Shown here: positions 12,001 to 19,309 of the stretch, one piece after another
Position numbering within the stretch: position 1 is the stretch's first letter
Layout of the letters: each line of letters opens with the position of its first letter
Assembly: GCF_963082655.1 (NCBI RefSeq)
Contig: NC_081553.1
Location: 21,658,479-21,722,478, forward strand
Length of the DNA stretch: 64,000 nt
Direction: 5' to 3'
Source of the DNA: Stomoxys calcitrans
Taxonomy: Eukaryota > Arthropoda > Insecta > Diptera > Muscidae
Program-made: the position numbers and the translations under genes
Notes under the pieces: generated by a model
What the model was told of the DNA's origin: nothing
The model's input: the letters and a program-made list of their open reading frames with translations, nothing else
Databases searched by the model: none

Positions 12001-14591
12001 TGCTATCGTTGTCATACAGGTCATACAGCTCGTGGTTCATACGTCGCCTGTATTCTCCGTTAACGCAAACTGGTCCATATATTTTACGAAAAATCTTTCT
12101 CTCAAATACTCCAAGCACTGCCTCATCTGCTTTCACAAGTACCCATGCTTCAGAACCATATATCAGCCGGGTAGTATCAGTGTCTTGTAAAGTGTAGTCT
12201 TAGTCTTTCGAGAGGTGGCCTTGTTTCTAAACTGCTTACTTAGTCCAAAGTAGCATCTATTTGCCAGTATTATTCTTCGCTTTATCTCAAAACTCGTGTC
12301 ATTCGTTTCGGTTACGGCGGTGCCGAGGTAGATAAAGTTACTGGCTATCTCAAAGTGGTGGTTCCCAACATTCTCCATTTTCTTTATCTGCTCGGTTGTG
12401 CAAGGCTTTTTGGCTTTTCCATTTACTGCCAGACCCATTTTCACTGACTCTCTTTCGATTCGTTCAAAGGCTGCAGTTACTACTTCCGATGATATCGATA
12501 TCGTCGGCATAGGCGAGTAGCATGTGCTCTCTTGTGATTAGTGTGCCATATCTATTCTCCAGCAGGATATTAAAGAGATCACATGATAGGCTGTCTCCTT
12601 GTCTGAAACCTCGTTCGGTATTAAATGGTTCGTAGAGATTCTTTCCTATTCTTACTGAGGAACGCGTATCAGCAAGTGTCATCCTGCAGAGTCTTATTAA
12701 TTTTGCAGGGATATCAAACTCAGACATGGCTTGAAATACCTTTGAACGTAAAGGAGAATCGAAAGCGGCTTTGTATTCAACAAAGAGATGATAGGTGTTA
12801 ATTTGCTCTTCTCGGGTCTTTTCCAGGATTTGGCGCAGTGTGAATATCTGGTCTAGGGTGGATTTACCTGGTCTAAAGCCGAATTGATAGGGCCCAATTA
12901 TCTCATTGACTTTAGGTTTTAATCTTTCACACAGTACGCTCGAGAGTATTTTGCCTCCCGACATCTGACCTAAATATGGATTAGATCGGTCCATATTTAG
13001 ATATAGCTGCCATATTGACCGATCTCCCGATTAAGGGTCTGAAGCACATAAAAGCTTTACTTATTACACGATTTCGCCGAAATTTGAAACAGCGGGTTAT
13101 TTTAACCCTCCCGAGATCTGACGTAAATATGGTTCAGATCGGACTATATTTAGATATGGCTGCCATATAGACCCATCGCCCGATTTCGCTGAAATTTGGA
13201 ATAGTGCGCAGTTTTAAGCCTCCTAACATCCGACCCAAAAATGTTACCGATCCGACTATATTTAGATATAGCTTTCATATAGACCGATCTGCCGATAAGG
13301 GGACTGAAGCCCATTAAAGCTTTATTTATTACCCGTTTTGGCTGAAATTTCAAACAGTGAGTTCTTCAAGTTATCCAATTTTTGACTGGATACCGAGGTG
13401 GTTGGTAACCCAAGTTCGGCCCGGCCGAACTTAATGCCTTTTTACTTGTTTTTTATTTATTTTTTTTTACCCAAATTCTTATAAAATCAATTTTTCTGGT
13501 ATTTTTCTTTCAGTGTTTTCAAATATGACCGCATCAAGAACGAAAGTACTGTTCTCATGGACAACTTGTTCTTTGCCAACGGTATCGCTTTGAGCCCGCA
13601 AGAAGACTTTTTGGTTATTGCCGAGACTGGTGCTATGCGCCTTTGGAGATACCATTTGAAGGGCAGCAAAGCCGGTCAATATGAAGTCTTTGTCGATGGT
13701 TTGCCTGGTCTGCCCGATAATATAACACCCGACAATGAGGGTCTTTGGGTGCCAATGGTGAATTCAGTCGACGATCAGCATCCCAGTGGTTTCAACATCT
13801 TTGCCAACTTCCCCAGCATTCGTTTGTTTTTGGCTCGCATGTTGAGTTTGTTCGAATACCCCTTCAAACTGATCAACAATGTCTATCCCAATAAGATTGC
13901 TCAACGTTTTGTGCATTTTATTGGTCATGGCGAAAGTATAATGCTCTTGAATCCCAAACGCACCACCATTGTGCGGGTGGACTGGAATGGTCATATTGTG
14001 GGATCATTGCATGGTTTCGACAGGAGTGTGGGTGGCATTTCGCATGTTTTGGAATTCGATGATCATTTGTTGTTGGGCTCACCATTCAATCGTTATTTGG
14101 GACGTGTGGCCAATCCCAAGCCGGCTAGCAAGCAGCAACAGCAACACAATGTAAAGATCAACAATGTGCGTTATGAGGGTGTGGGTATCGAACCTGCTGT
14201 GAAGCCACCCACGGAGGCGACTACAGCTAAACCTCAAGTGAAGCCCACTACCACGACGACTACACGCAAGCCTAGCACTACCACTACAACGACCACCACC
14301 AGCACCACCACCACAACAACTCCCAAACCCAGTACAACACCTAAACCAAGCACCACCACAGCTAAGCCCAGCACAACAACAGCCAAGCCTACAACCACCA
14401 CTCCCAAGCCCACGACTACAGCTAAACCCAGCACTACCACAGCGGCTCCCAGAAAACCTGCTGCCGGTACCACCCGTGTACCGCCCAAGCAACCGGCTCC
14501 CGTAGAGGAAAACCATTCCCGTGACACTCCGCCTCCAAAAAGGGAAAACCTTAAAGTGATCAACAAACATGGTGAACATGTTGAACTCTAA
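2..14591 (+). CDS. Hmu: hemomucin (strictosidine-synthase-like, mucin-tailed membrane protein), 5' partial
   Basis: Four exons join in phase: 2-84 (donor GTAAGT), 152-357 (donor GTAGGT), 420-720 (donor GTGAGT) and 13514-14591. Together they give 555 codons and a stop at 14589-14591. Residues 1-20 are a hydrophobic anchor (MNFMVVFLIVILLPGL) followed by PPRTTFPFKEF. Residues 30-380 or so form the strictosidine-synthase/APMAP-like six-blade propeller (GALEPNYHLEGAERLLEGRV, GRPLGMVFD, NDVAVDKQGTIYFTDSTSDF, DNLFFANGIALSPQED). The last ~130 residues are a Thr/Pro/Lys-rich mucin tail encoded at about 14200-14480. Family knowledge: Drosophila hemomucin is an O-glycosylated surface protein of haemocytes and gut that binds lectins; the propeller is not shown to be a working enzyme. 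The true start is probably a few codons upstream of the window, because the first Met is not preceded by a visible 5' UTR. Intron 3 (721-13513) is 12.8 kb and houses SH3PX1 and many transposons. Codons and splice sites show no break. Confidence 0.93.
721..1510. other. start of hemomucin intron 3, nothing recognised
   Basis: T-rich sequence with an 800-1015 frame that is low-complexity Phe/Leu and has no homology I can see. No transposon signature. Confidence 0.5.
1515..2045 (+). repeat. local tandem repeat of ~110-280 bp units
   Basis: Segments containing CATCTACAGATGTAAG, TAATTATCGATTGT, CCCTTATTGGTATCGAC and ATGCCAAAAGTTGTAAC recur three to four times (starts near 1515, 1620, 1790 and 1860). 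A longer flanking block (AATTAAGAGGCAAAAAT) is also repeated. Near 1908-1938 one unit is partly inverted (AACAAAGTCGATACC). Confidence 0.85.
2353..2590 (+). mobile_element. 238-bp mariner-like MITE inserted in the hAT left end
   Basis: Perfect 32-bp terminal inverted repeats start TTGGGTTGCCCAAAAAGTAA, with TA on each side (2351-2352 and 2591-2592) as for Tc1/mariner elements. It has no coding capacity. It splits the hAT terminal repeat between GGCAAAATA and GATGGCAC, so it is the younger insertion. Confidence 0.9.
2876..4165 (+). repeat. FamB tandem array, forward, palindrome end lost
   Basis: Opens ATACCCTCCACCATAGGATG, then a TATATAT/GTCCGTCCGTCCGT core. About seven degenerate units of ~160 bp follow, each with GATATAGCTGCCATATAAAC and TCTTGAGCC. 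The end stops at ACTTGTT without the usual TTCGGCC...GGCCGAA palindrome. Confidence 0.85.
4285..4585. other. unassigned intron sequence
   Basis: AT-rich sequence right of the hAT target site. No repeat or coding signal recognised. Confidence 0.4.
4590..4965 (-). repeat. FamB-like unit fragment, reverse orientation
   Basis: Two to three diverged units containing GGTTTATATGGGAGCTATA. No ends are preserved. Confidence 0.65.
5143..6627 (+). repeat. FamA element, forward, complete
   Basis: Starts TTTTTATACCCACCACC, then a TATATATATTC core and a GTCCGTCCGTCTGTCTG run. About seven ~170-bp units carry ATAGCTGCCATATAGACCGA and TTTATTGTCCGAT. It closes with a TACCCGA-GGTGG motif, the palindrome TTCGGCCCGGCCGAA and TTAATGCCTTTTTACTTGTT. 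Units are in the same reading phase for a stretch, producing a spurious 194-codon frame. The core resembles what I recall of dipteran mini-me elements (TA and GTCY runs around a conserved core); this is an inference. Confidence 0.85.
6632..6958 (-). mobile_element. tRNA-derived SINE (SINE-1), 5' part, with a second tRNA-like SINE nested in it
   Basis: Read on minus, it matches the SINE at 39503-39815 (A-box region GCAGAG...AGCATGTCCG, tail GAGGTGTCGTACTGCGGCAC). A foreign ~120-bp segment at 6720-6841 interrupts it. That segment has its own A-box-like GGTAGCAGAGTTG and B-box-like GGTTGGATTCC. Confidence 0.7.
7185..7836 (-). repeat. FamB units, reverse orientation
   Basis: Four to five units with AGATCGGTTTATATGGCAGC and GCGCCCTCTAGAGG, reversed relative to the array at 2876. 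Confidence 0.8.
7838..7935 (-). mobile_element. SINE-3 (tRNA-like) inserted in FamB
   Basis: Minus strand reads GTTGTTGTTGCAGTAGCAGT...GAGGCGGCAGCCCTTGCCGA...GGGTCAATCCGG, with A-box- and B-box-like blocks. It shares this sequence with 10842-10960 and 35465-35535. Confidence 0.6.
7936..8015 (+). repeat. FamB palindrome end, detached
   Basis: CCATGGTGGAGGGTATATAA followed by TTCGGCCCGGTCGAA and TTAGTACGCTCTTAC. Its orientation is opposite to the adjacent units, so this copy is rearranged. Confidence 0.65.
8190..8595 (+). repeat. probable SINE-type repeat (GTTGTTGTTGTAGCC head)
   Basis: GC-richer than its surroundings. It begins with the same TTGTTGTTGTAGC start as SINE-3 and then GTGGAGGTGGCGATCCTCGT. 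The assignment is a guess from the shared head. Confidence 0.4.
8600..9065 (+). promoter_or_regulatory. 5' flank and probable 5' UTR/promoter of SH3PX1
   Basis: This is the only non-repetitive stretch directly upstream of SH3PX1. It has a CT-rich run at about 8725-8743 and no recognisable TATA box at a fixed position. A promoter is inferred because the gene sits inside another gene's intron. A short frame at 8854-9069 overlaps the SH3PX1 start but has no visible homology. Confidence 0.35.
9066..10691 (+). CDS. SH3PX1: SH3PX1 / sorting nexin 9-18-33-type SH3-PX-BAR protein, intronless and nested in Hmu intron 3
   Basis: This is a single 541-codon frame with a good start context (AAAAACACAATGAAT). 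An N-terminal SH3 domain spans residues 3-58 (ALYDF, GWWEGQ, GRFPEAYVE). An acidic linker follows at 90-130 (DDDDTEDDD). The PX domain is at about 194-300, with the phosphoinositide-binding RRFKHF motif and the IPIPPLPDK loop. The rest to residue 541 is the helical SNX9-family BAR region. Family knowledge: these proteins couple PI-rich membrane, dynamin, WASP and actin in endocytosis and, in Drosophila, at synapses and egg-chamber membranes. The length is close to what I remember for the fly protein. The gene lies in the same orientation as hemomucin, between exons 3 and 4, so it needs its own promoter. The absence of introns, plus an A-rich run at 10802-10808 about 40 bases after the AATAAA, could mark an old retrocopy; no target duplication is visible. 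Every expected motif is intact, so it looks functional. Confidence 0.93.
   Translation: MNSYVRALYDFRGDPGQPELSIDAGEVLQITRTDVGEGWWEGQNSRGDVGRFPEAYVEVMSAADVKHTQSCGGETYSAPLDAVTKASSRWDDDDTEDDDIYTPIEQPDEVPKKSERRKPSLVGGDDILLPPTLPDMDDPAANAKLTRKTSMFGKRAEPFILGHGNKNQLLDNELIYIVPFAEQYFQWKSSDQFYSVVVASPKKETKFKGMKSFVAYQLTPSFNNVSVSRRFKHFVWLHQRLLEKFVLIPIPPLPDKQVSGRYEDQFVEHRRVQLQEFVDWICRHPVLSKCEVWFHFLTCTDDSVWKQGKRKAERDPYVGISYCWAISPPEKQLLASYVDSQIDNWSQFIQAMDGSVRNLLAISSDVSKRYQNQCRKEFQRVAFAIHQFSRSIAMDEERQPPPETDKSLAMCISSIGDTYAAIAKDFGEQPKLDWVPFADKLQIYRSVLNSFPDILTTHKGALQKRHECERLTAEQKMTPTQMIDVNRRTDVITYAVIAEMSHFRKQRETHFKDTLKTLIEEQMKFYNGLISKLQDAYAKFD
10761..10766 (+). promoter_or_regulatory. polyadenylation signal of SH3PX1
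   Basis: An AATAAA hexamer lies 70 bases after the SH3PX1 stop codon. It gives a short 3' UTR and would keep SH3PX1 transcripts inside the hemomucin intron. Confidence 0.7.
10842..10960 (+). mobile_element. SINE-3 copy bounded by 17-bp perfect inverted repeats
   Basis: CCCATGGCAGCCGGTTG at 10842-10858 is inverted perfectly at 10944-10960. Between them lies the SINE-3 body (GTTGTTGTAGCAGTGTTGTA, GGCGGCAGCCCCTGCCGATG). It lies about 75 bp after the SH3PX1 polyadenylation signal. Confidence 0.7.
10975..13455 (+). repeat. FamA element, forward, interrupted by an RTE copy
   Basis: Units with GATATAGCTGCCATATAGAC run from about 10975 to 11727 and resume at 12953. They end in TTCGGCCCGGCCGAA and TTTTTACTTGTT at 13455. 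The 5' start is degraded and contains a short repeat (11210-11290) also seen at 52780. The element stops about 60 bp before the hemomucin exon 4 acceptor. Confidence 0.85.
11728..12952 (-). mobile_element. 5'-truncated RTE-type LINE with broken reverse transcriptase
   Basis: Flanked by a 10-bp duplication GCCTCCCGAC (11718-11727 and 12953-12962). Minus frames give reverse-transcriptase pieces (GPYQFGFRPGKSTLDQIF, GFRQGDSLS, YADDIDI), then the thumb (NFIYLGTAV) and the C-terminal RLRWLGHVVRM...GRPKARW block. The catalytic YADD is present, but at least two frame breaks (near 12490 and 12150) leave it non-functional. It ends in AATTAAAGTAA. Confidence 0.88.
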
Positions 14592-15300
14592 ACAAACTCT
14601 TAATAGATTTCCCCTGGAACCTCAGACAAAAACAAACACACAAACTTCAAATCGCTTTAAGCTCTGACATGGGGTTTCATCAAAGGCAACGATAGCTTAA
14701 AGTCTAAGTTGAGGTTATTCTTGAGAGAATAACCCCCAACCAACCAAATTTTTTAAAAACAGCAACAGCAATTCTAACTCAAGCAAACAAAATGTAAATA
14801 CCTATGAACTACTACGATTCTCAATCAAAAGATGCAGCCATCAAGACAAGGAGAGAAGATACAAGCCAGCCAAAAAGTCAGCGGGTCAGCGGCCCGCCTC
14901 TGAAGGATGCTCGCTTAAATGAACAATGTTTTCAGAATATTTTCTCTGTTATAGACCTTTTGGGATAAAGAAAGTGGAAAATAACACAAAATCACTTCTA
15001 GTTTAAGATGCCGACTTGACAACAGGTCAATCGCTAAGAGTATATTAAAATAACTTTATATATAATTTATTTATATTTCGATATTGAATTTTAGCGTAAA
15101 GAAAGATTATTTTTTTTTTGTCGATTATGGTAGTCAAGTTATTTCCAGTTCTTTAGTAAAAAAAACATTCCGAAATTTTTTTTTTATATATTCTCGCGAT
15201 CAGTTTTATCGTCGTGTTATTTCCACAGACAACAAACACACATATGTATAAATGTATTAAATACATCCGAGGAGAATGAAGTCCTTTTTTGTACCACTAC
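14592..15300 (+). other. hemomucin 3' UTR
   Basis: Non-coding, AT-rich sequence between the hemomucin stop and the first AATAAA. It has A- and T-homopolymer runs at about 15110-15185, and no transposon is visible. Assignment as UTR follows from position only. Confidence 0.5.
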
Positions 15301-15304
15301 TACC

Positions 15305-15310
15305 AATAAA
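15305..15310 (+). promoter_or_regulatory. likely polyadenylation signal of hemomucin
   Basis: This is the first AATAAA after the hemomucin stop. It implies a 3' UTR of about 730 bases that ends some 60 bases before the stop codon of the converging small gene on the other strand. Confidence 0.5.
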
Positions 15311-15373
15311 ACGTAACAAAACACAAAAAAAAAACATCAACAACACCATAGTTTGTCTTAAAATAATTTTCTA

Positions 15374-15379
15374 TTTATT
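15374..15379 (-). promoter_or_regulatory. polyadenylation signal of the small CBM14-like gene
   Basis: The minus-strand AATAAA (TTTATT on +) lies 14 bases beyond the stop. The 3' UTR is therefore very short and nearly abuts the hemomucin 3' end. Confidence 0.6.
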
Positions 15380-15392
15380 CTGTAGCGCATTA

Positions 15393-15641
15393 TCAAGGTT
15401 TACTAGGGGGATCCTCTGGCTCAGACCATTCCCATTCTGTGTAGTGCACACATTTGCCTTTGCTGCCCGAGAAGAGTTGTGATTGTGGACAACGTTTCAA
15501 TTTGGCACGCTGTCCTTGTGCTTCACATTCCCAGTAGCCAGTTGGATCCCAAAAGTGACGAAAAGCTTTATGGATCTCCTCTAGAGTCTTGCAGCCTGGT
15601 TCACCAGCGTATTCAGTGTTTGGTTTATTGGAGGAAGACAT
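15393..15641 (-). CDS. small CBM14/peritrophin-A-like protein, 82 aa, no signal peptide
   Basis: The protein starts MSSSNKPNTEYAGEPG. A CBM14-like pattern follows: a Cys near residue 17, an aromatic core FWDPTGYWEC, a CP pair (KRCPQSQLF) and a final Cys before HYTEWEW, with the tail EPEDPPSKP. Spacing Cys-(x)-Tyr/Trp-Cys-(x)-Cys-Pro-(x)-Phe-(x)-Cys fits the chitin-binding type 2 fold, but only four Cys are present where six are usual. I chose this ATG because a consensus acceptor (CTATTTGCAG) ends three bases upstream, implying a non-coding first exon. A frame extending to 15689 would read through that acceptor. Chitin-binding domains normally act outside the cell, yet no signal peptide is visible, so either a short coding first exon is missing from my model or the protein has another role. 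AATAAA lies 14 bases past the stop at 15374-15379. I do not recognise an orthologue name. Confidence 0.72.
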   Translation of the reverse strand: MSSSNKPNTEYAGEPGCKTLEEIHKAFRHFWDPTGYWECEAQGQRAKLKRCPQSQLFSGSKGKCVHYTEWEWSEPEDPPSKP

Positions 15642-16184
15642 GATCTGCAAATAGATATTGAAGTTATTAGTTGTGGGGCTAAATAACATGGAGGAGGATT
15701 ATGGTGGGATCATCATGAATTTTAATTCGAAATGTAAAATGGGTGGCCTTTGCAGGAAGCTTAACAGAATGCATGTTTTAGTCACGTAGAGAAGAGACAC
15801 GTCCATAGTACACGATGGGAAGAGAAATACGACAGACCAGAATAGTACTATTGACTCAATTACATTCTGACAACGTAGCGCAAAGTTTCCAAGGTCCGCT
15901 GAACGCTATGGCGCTGAATACAAATCCTGATAAGAACATTACTCAACATTTTCAGCGGTGCACAGTGTCACGACCGTGGCCAGAAATGGCTAAAGTCAAT
16001 ATATTCGGAAAGTAAAATTGTATGCATTTTGATAGAGAAAATTCCATTACTGTAAATGTGAATTTTCGCTATAATTTTTTGTTTTTAGGTATCAAAAAGA
16101 ATGTTCCTAAACCGGCAAAAGTATCAGCCGCATTTTCCTGCCTTTACAAAAGTTATCAATCTTTTAAAACTCACATCCATAGGC
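15642..16184. other. upstream region of the small CBM14-like gene, otherwise unassigned
   Basis: It should contain the non-coding first exon and promoter of the gene at 15393-15641, read leftwards. No TATA box or repeat can be placed with confidence. Confidence 0.35.
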
Positions 16185-16525
16185 TGGGATTGGATAACTC
16201 CCATATAAAGTAGTACATCTATTTGACTTATTGAGCCACTAAAAGCCTCAGTTTTTGTCCGATTTAGCTGACATCGTGCATAAAGTGGTTTTGTTATGAC
16301 TTCCAACATCTGTGCCAAGTACGTTCCAAATCCGTCCATAATCTGATATATCTCTCACATAAACTTCCGATTTGACATCTTTAGCCCCTGGAAGCCGTAA
16401 TTGTTATACGATTTGGCTGAAATTTTGTACGCAGTGTTTGACTTTCAATAACCATGTACGTTCCAAATCCATCCATAGTCTGATATTGCTCCCATATAAA
16501 CTTATCTTCCGATTTGACATCTTAA
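16185..16525 (+). repeat. FamB-like units, forward, split by FamA
   Basis: Two units with TCCCATATAAA and TGTCCGATTTAGCTGA. Truncated by the FamA copy that follows. Confidence 0.6.
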
Positions 16526-17215
16526 AAACAAGTAGAAAGGCGTTAAGTTCGGCCGGGCCGAACTTTGGATACCCACCACCTCGGGTATATATGTAAATCA
16601 CCTGAAGAGCCTAACACAACTCAGTGCCTCAAATTTCAGCGAAATCGGACAATAAATGCGTCTTTTATTGCCTCAAAACCTTAAATCGAGAGATAGGTCT
16701 ATATGGCAGCTATTTCCAAAACTGGACCATTCTGGGTCAAATTGAAAAATGATATCGAAAGTCCCAACACAACTCACTGTCCCAAATTTCGGCAAAATCG
16801 GATAATAAATGTGGCTTTTATGGGCTTTACGACAAAGGATGTCGAAGGGCCTAAGACAACTCACTGTCCCAAATTTCAGCAAAATCGGAAAATAAATGTG
16901 GCTTTTATGGGTCTAAGAGCCTAAATCGGAGGATCGGTCTATATGGGGGCTATATCAAGATATAGTCCGATATAGACCATCTTCTGCTTATGGACAAAAA
17001 AAGATTCTGTGCAAAGTTTCAGTTCAATATCTCTATTTTTGAAGACTGTAGCGTGATTTCAACAGACAGCCGGACCGACATGTCTAGATCGTCTTAGATT
17101 TTTACGCTAATCAAGAATATATATACTTTATAGGGTCGGAAATGGATATTTCGATGTGTTGCAAACGGAATGACAAAATGAATATACCCCCATCCGTCGG
17201 TGGTGGGTATAAAAA
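16526..17215 (-). repeat. FamA element, reverse, short
   Basis: Starts AACAAGTAGAAAGGCGTTAA and the palindrome TTCGGCCGGGCCGAA, has three units, and ends with the TATATATATTC core and GGTGGTGGGTATAAAAA. It shows both ends of the family in a compact copy. Confidence 0.85.
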
Positions 17216-17304
17216 GTATATTTGCTTAAAGTTCATTCTAAGTTTTATTATAAATGCATTTACTTTCTTTTAAAAAATCCGCAATTACTTTTTGGGCAAC
17301 CCAA
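17216..17304 (+). mobile_element. right-end fragment of the mariner-like MITE
   Basis: Matches the last ~88 bp of the copies at 2353 and 52162, ending TTTTTGGGCAACCCAA and followed by TA. The left part is missing at the junction with FamA. Confidence 0.75.
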
Positions 17305-17306
17305 TA

Positions 17307-17965
17307 AATAAGCAGAATCGGCTATTTTGGAGTGAAGATTAGCCAGAAGCATTGCAAAAGCTACCAATGCATCCAGAAAAAGTCACAGTTTGGTGCGGTT
17401 TATGGGCTGGTGGCATCATTGGACCGTACTTCTTCAAAAATGATGCGAATCGTAACGTAATCACCATTCACAATTACATTACGATTCGCATCATCTTTGA
17501 AGAAGTACGGTCCAATGATGTCACCAGCCCTACCGTGAGATTTAATCCAACATGCATGCATGATTTGTGGTTTCAACAACATGTGTCACATGCCATACAG
17601 CACGCGTAATAATGGACTTATTGAGAGGCGAGTTCGGTGAACATTTTATTGCATGTTCAGGATAGGTCATTTGGCCGCCTAGATCGTGCGATTTAGCGCC
17701 TTAAGACTATTTTTTGTGGGGCTATGTTAAAGCTCATCTCTAAGCCGACAAGCCCACTTCAATTTACTCATTGGAAGACAAAATTGGAGCCTTTATTCGT
17801 GAGATACCGGTCGAAATGTTGGAACGAGTATGCCAAAATTGGACTAAGCGGATTTGAGGGATAGTCTCGGTCAACATTTGCATGAAATAATCTTCAAACA
17901 TTAAATTAAATGGACCGTACTATCGATTCAAATAAAGATTTCATGCATTTTTTTCAATTTTATGT
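17307..17965 (+). pseudogene. Tc1/mariner-superfamily transposase remnant
   Basis: Translated pieces include MHPEKVTVWCGLWAGGIIGP, YFFKNDANRNV, MHDLWFQQ and the LKTIFCGAML region that normally reads DYFLWGYVK. These are the catalytic-domain motifs of a DD(E/D) transposase. Stops, frameshifts and an internal inverted duplication (17404-17530) break it. The N-terminal half is absent, though the 35556-35962 copy supplies that part of the family. Confidence 0.82.
17404..17530. repeat. 57-bp inverted duplication inside the transposase remnant
   Basis: 17404-17460 (GGGCTGGTGGCATCATTGGA...) is inverted at 17474-17530 with three mismatches and a 13-base spacer. It creates a strong hairpin and reverses part of the transposase frame. 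Confidence 0.9.
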
Positions 17966-18039
17966 GTTTTTTTTTTGAAAAATGTCCCTACAGCTATTAA
18001 AAAAATCAACCTTTATAATAAAAATATAAATTTGCCCTT

Positions 18040-18090
18040 GCTCCTTAGTGGAATGTTCATTGGCAAAATTTGCAATAATAATAAAAGTTT
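18040..18090 (+). repeat. SINE-1 3' tail fragment
   Basis: TTAGTGGAATGTTCATTGGC followed by AAAATTTGC, identical in kind to the tail at 39781-39810. Confidence 0.55.
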
Positions 18091-18489
18091 CTTTATATTC
18101 GCCACCAATTTGGAAGCCTCGAGGCTATTAAATATTAGATCTGTTCGCGTACTTTTCCAGCAAAAATTTGTCAGTAACAATTTCCATTTCCACAGCCATC
18201 ACTGTGTGCAAATTTGTACACATGAGAGCGCGAGAGAGAGCAAAATTTGGCAGTTCGAAAATAGAGAACCTGAAAATTTCTATTGGGAATTTTTTTGCCA
18301 GCAGAAATTTGCAACTTGGAACACAAAAATGGAACAAAAAGGCAAAGGTTATTATTAATTTTGTTTCATTTTTACTTACTTTTAATGAAGACTCAAGGTA
18401 GACGCCAATTACAGCAATTATCGGTTCCTTAAGTGTTTAAATAGAATCATCCTCATCGGAGAGCTAAGATGAGACCAACACCGTTCCTT

Positions 18490-19309
18490 TAAATTTGTTA
18501 AGGAGGGAAGATACTGCCATGGGATTGAGTGGGTCTGGCTGGGCAGTTAAACAAGTAACGCACACGAATGTCGTGTTTAACGCAGATGCCTGCCATCACG
18601 GCGCAAACCTGCGAGGCCCAAGAGTGAATACAATGCGTCTACCAACGCCCCCACATGTGGTAACCCACACATAAGTACCAATTTGATCCCACGTAATTGG
18701 ACGTGTTCACCTCTTTGGTTAGGAGCGGAGCACTACTTGAAACTCCTTCCGATCTATGGGTCACGGCACCCGGTTGAAAACGTAACTCCATGCCGAGCTT
18801 ATGCTCTACCCGCGATTTGGGTACAAACCACAGCCACCACGTTGCTCTCTACTGGGGCCTCACCATTGTCAGGCTGGAACCGAAGTTCCAGGGGCTCCTG
18901 CCACTCGTGGTACCAGAATAAAGTCTACGGTCAGACTTCGTAGCCTTAAAAGATTACTACCAGTTGAACCCTAAACAGTTCCGGACTGGTCACCTGAAAT
19001 GAATCGCCCTAAGCCGACCTTAAGCCAGCATACAAAAGTATGTACTAAAACAACATACATCAGGACCATATACACAAACAGGACACGGCAGCCCTCACGG
19101 GCTACGCACACATATCTGCATCAACACGGGACTCACAATCAACGCGGCCAACCTCATGGATGATCGAACACAACCACAACAGCTACGGGAGCCAACGATG
19201 GGCAAATGCCGCTGCATCAACATGGGCAAGGCAGGTGTCAGGCCATGTCATGCGCAGCACCAAATTAGTCGGTCGCGCCAGTACAGTCACAACTCGTTAT
19301 AGATAACAA
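18490..19309 (-). other. probable 3' non-coding part of the R1-type LINE
   Basis: GC-richer than neighbouring DNA with no frame. It directly follows the end of the LINE ORF2 on the minus strand. Part of it (GGGTCTGGCTGGGCAGTTAA) recurs at 52885-52905 next to another LINE. Confidence 0.4.

Noticed and set aside
14079..14579. A 166-codon minus frame rich in Gly/Ser/Cys opposite hemomucin
   Set aside because: It is the antisense shadow of the Thr/Pro-rich mucin tail codons.
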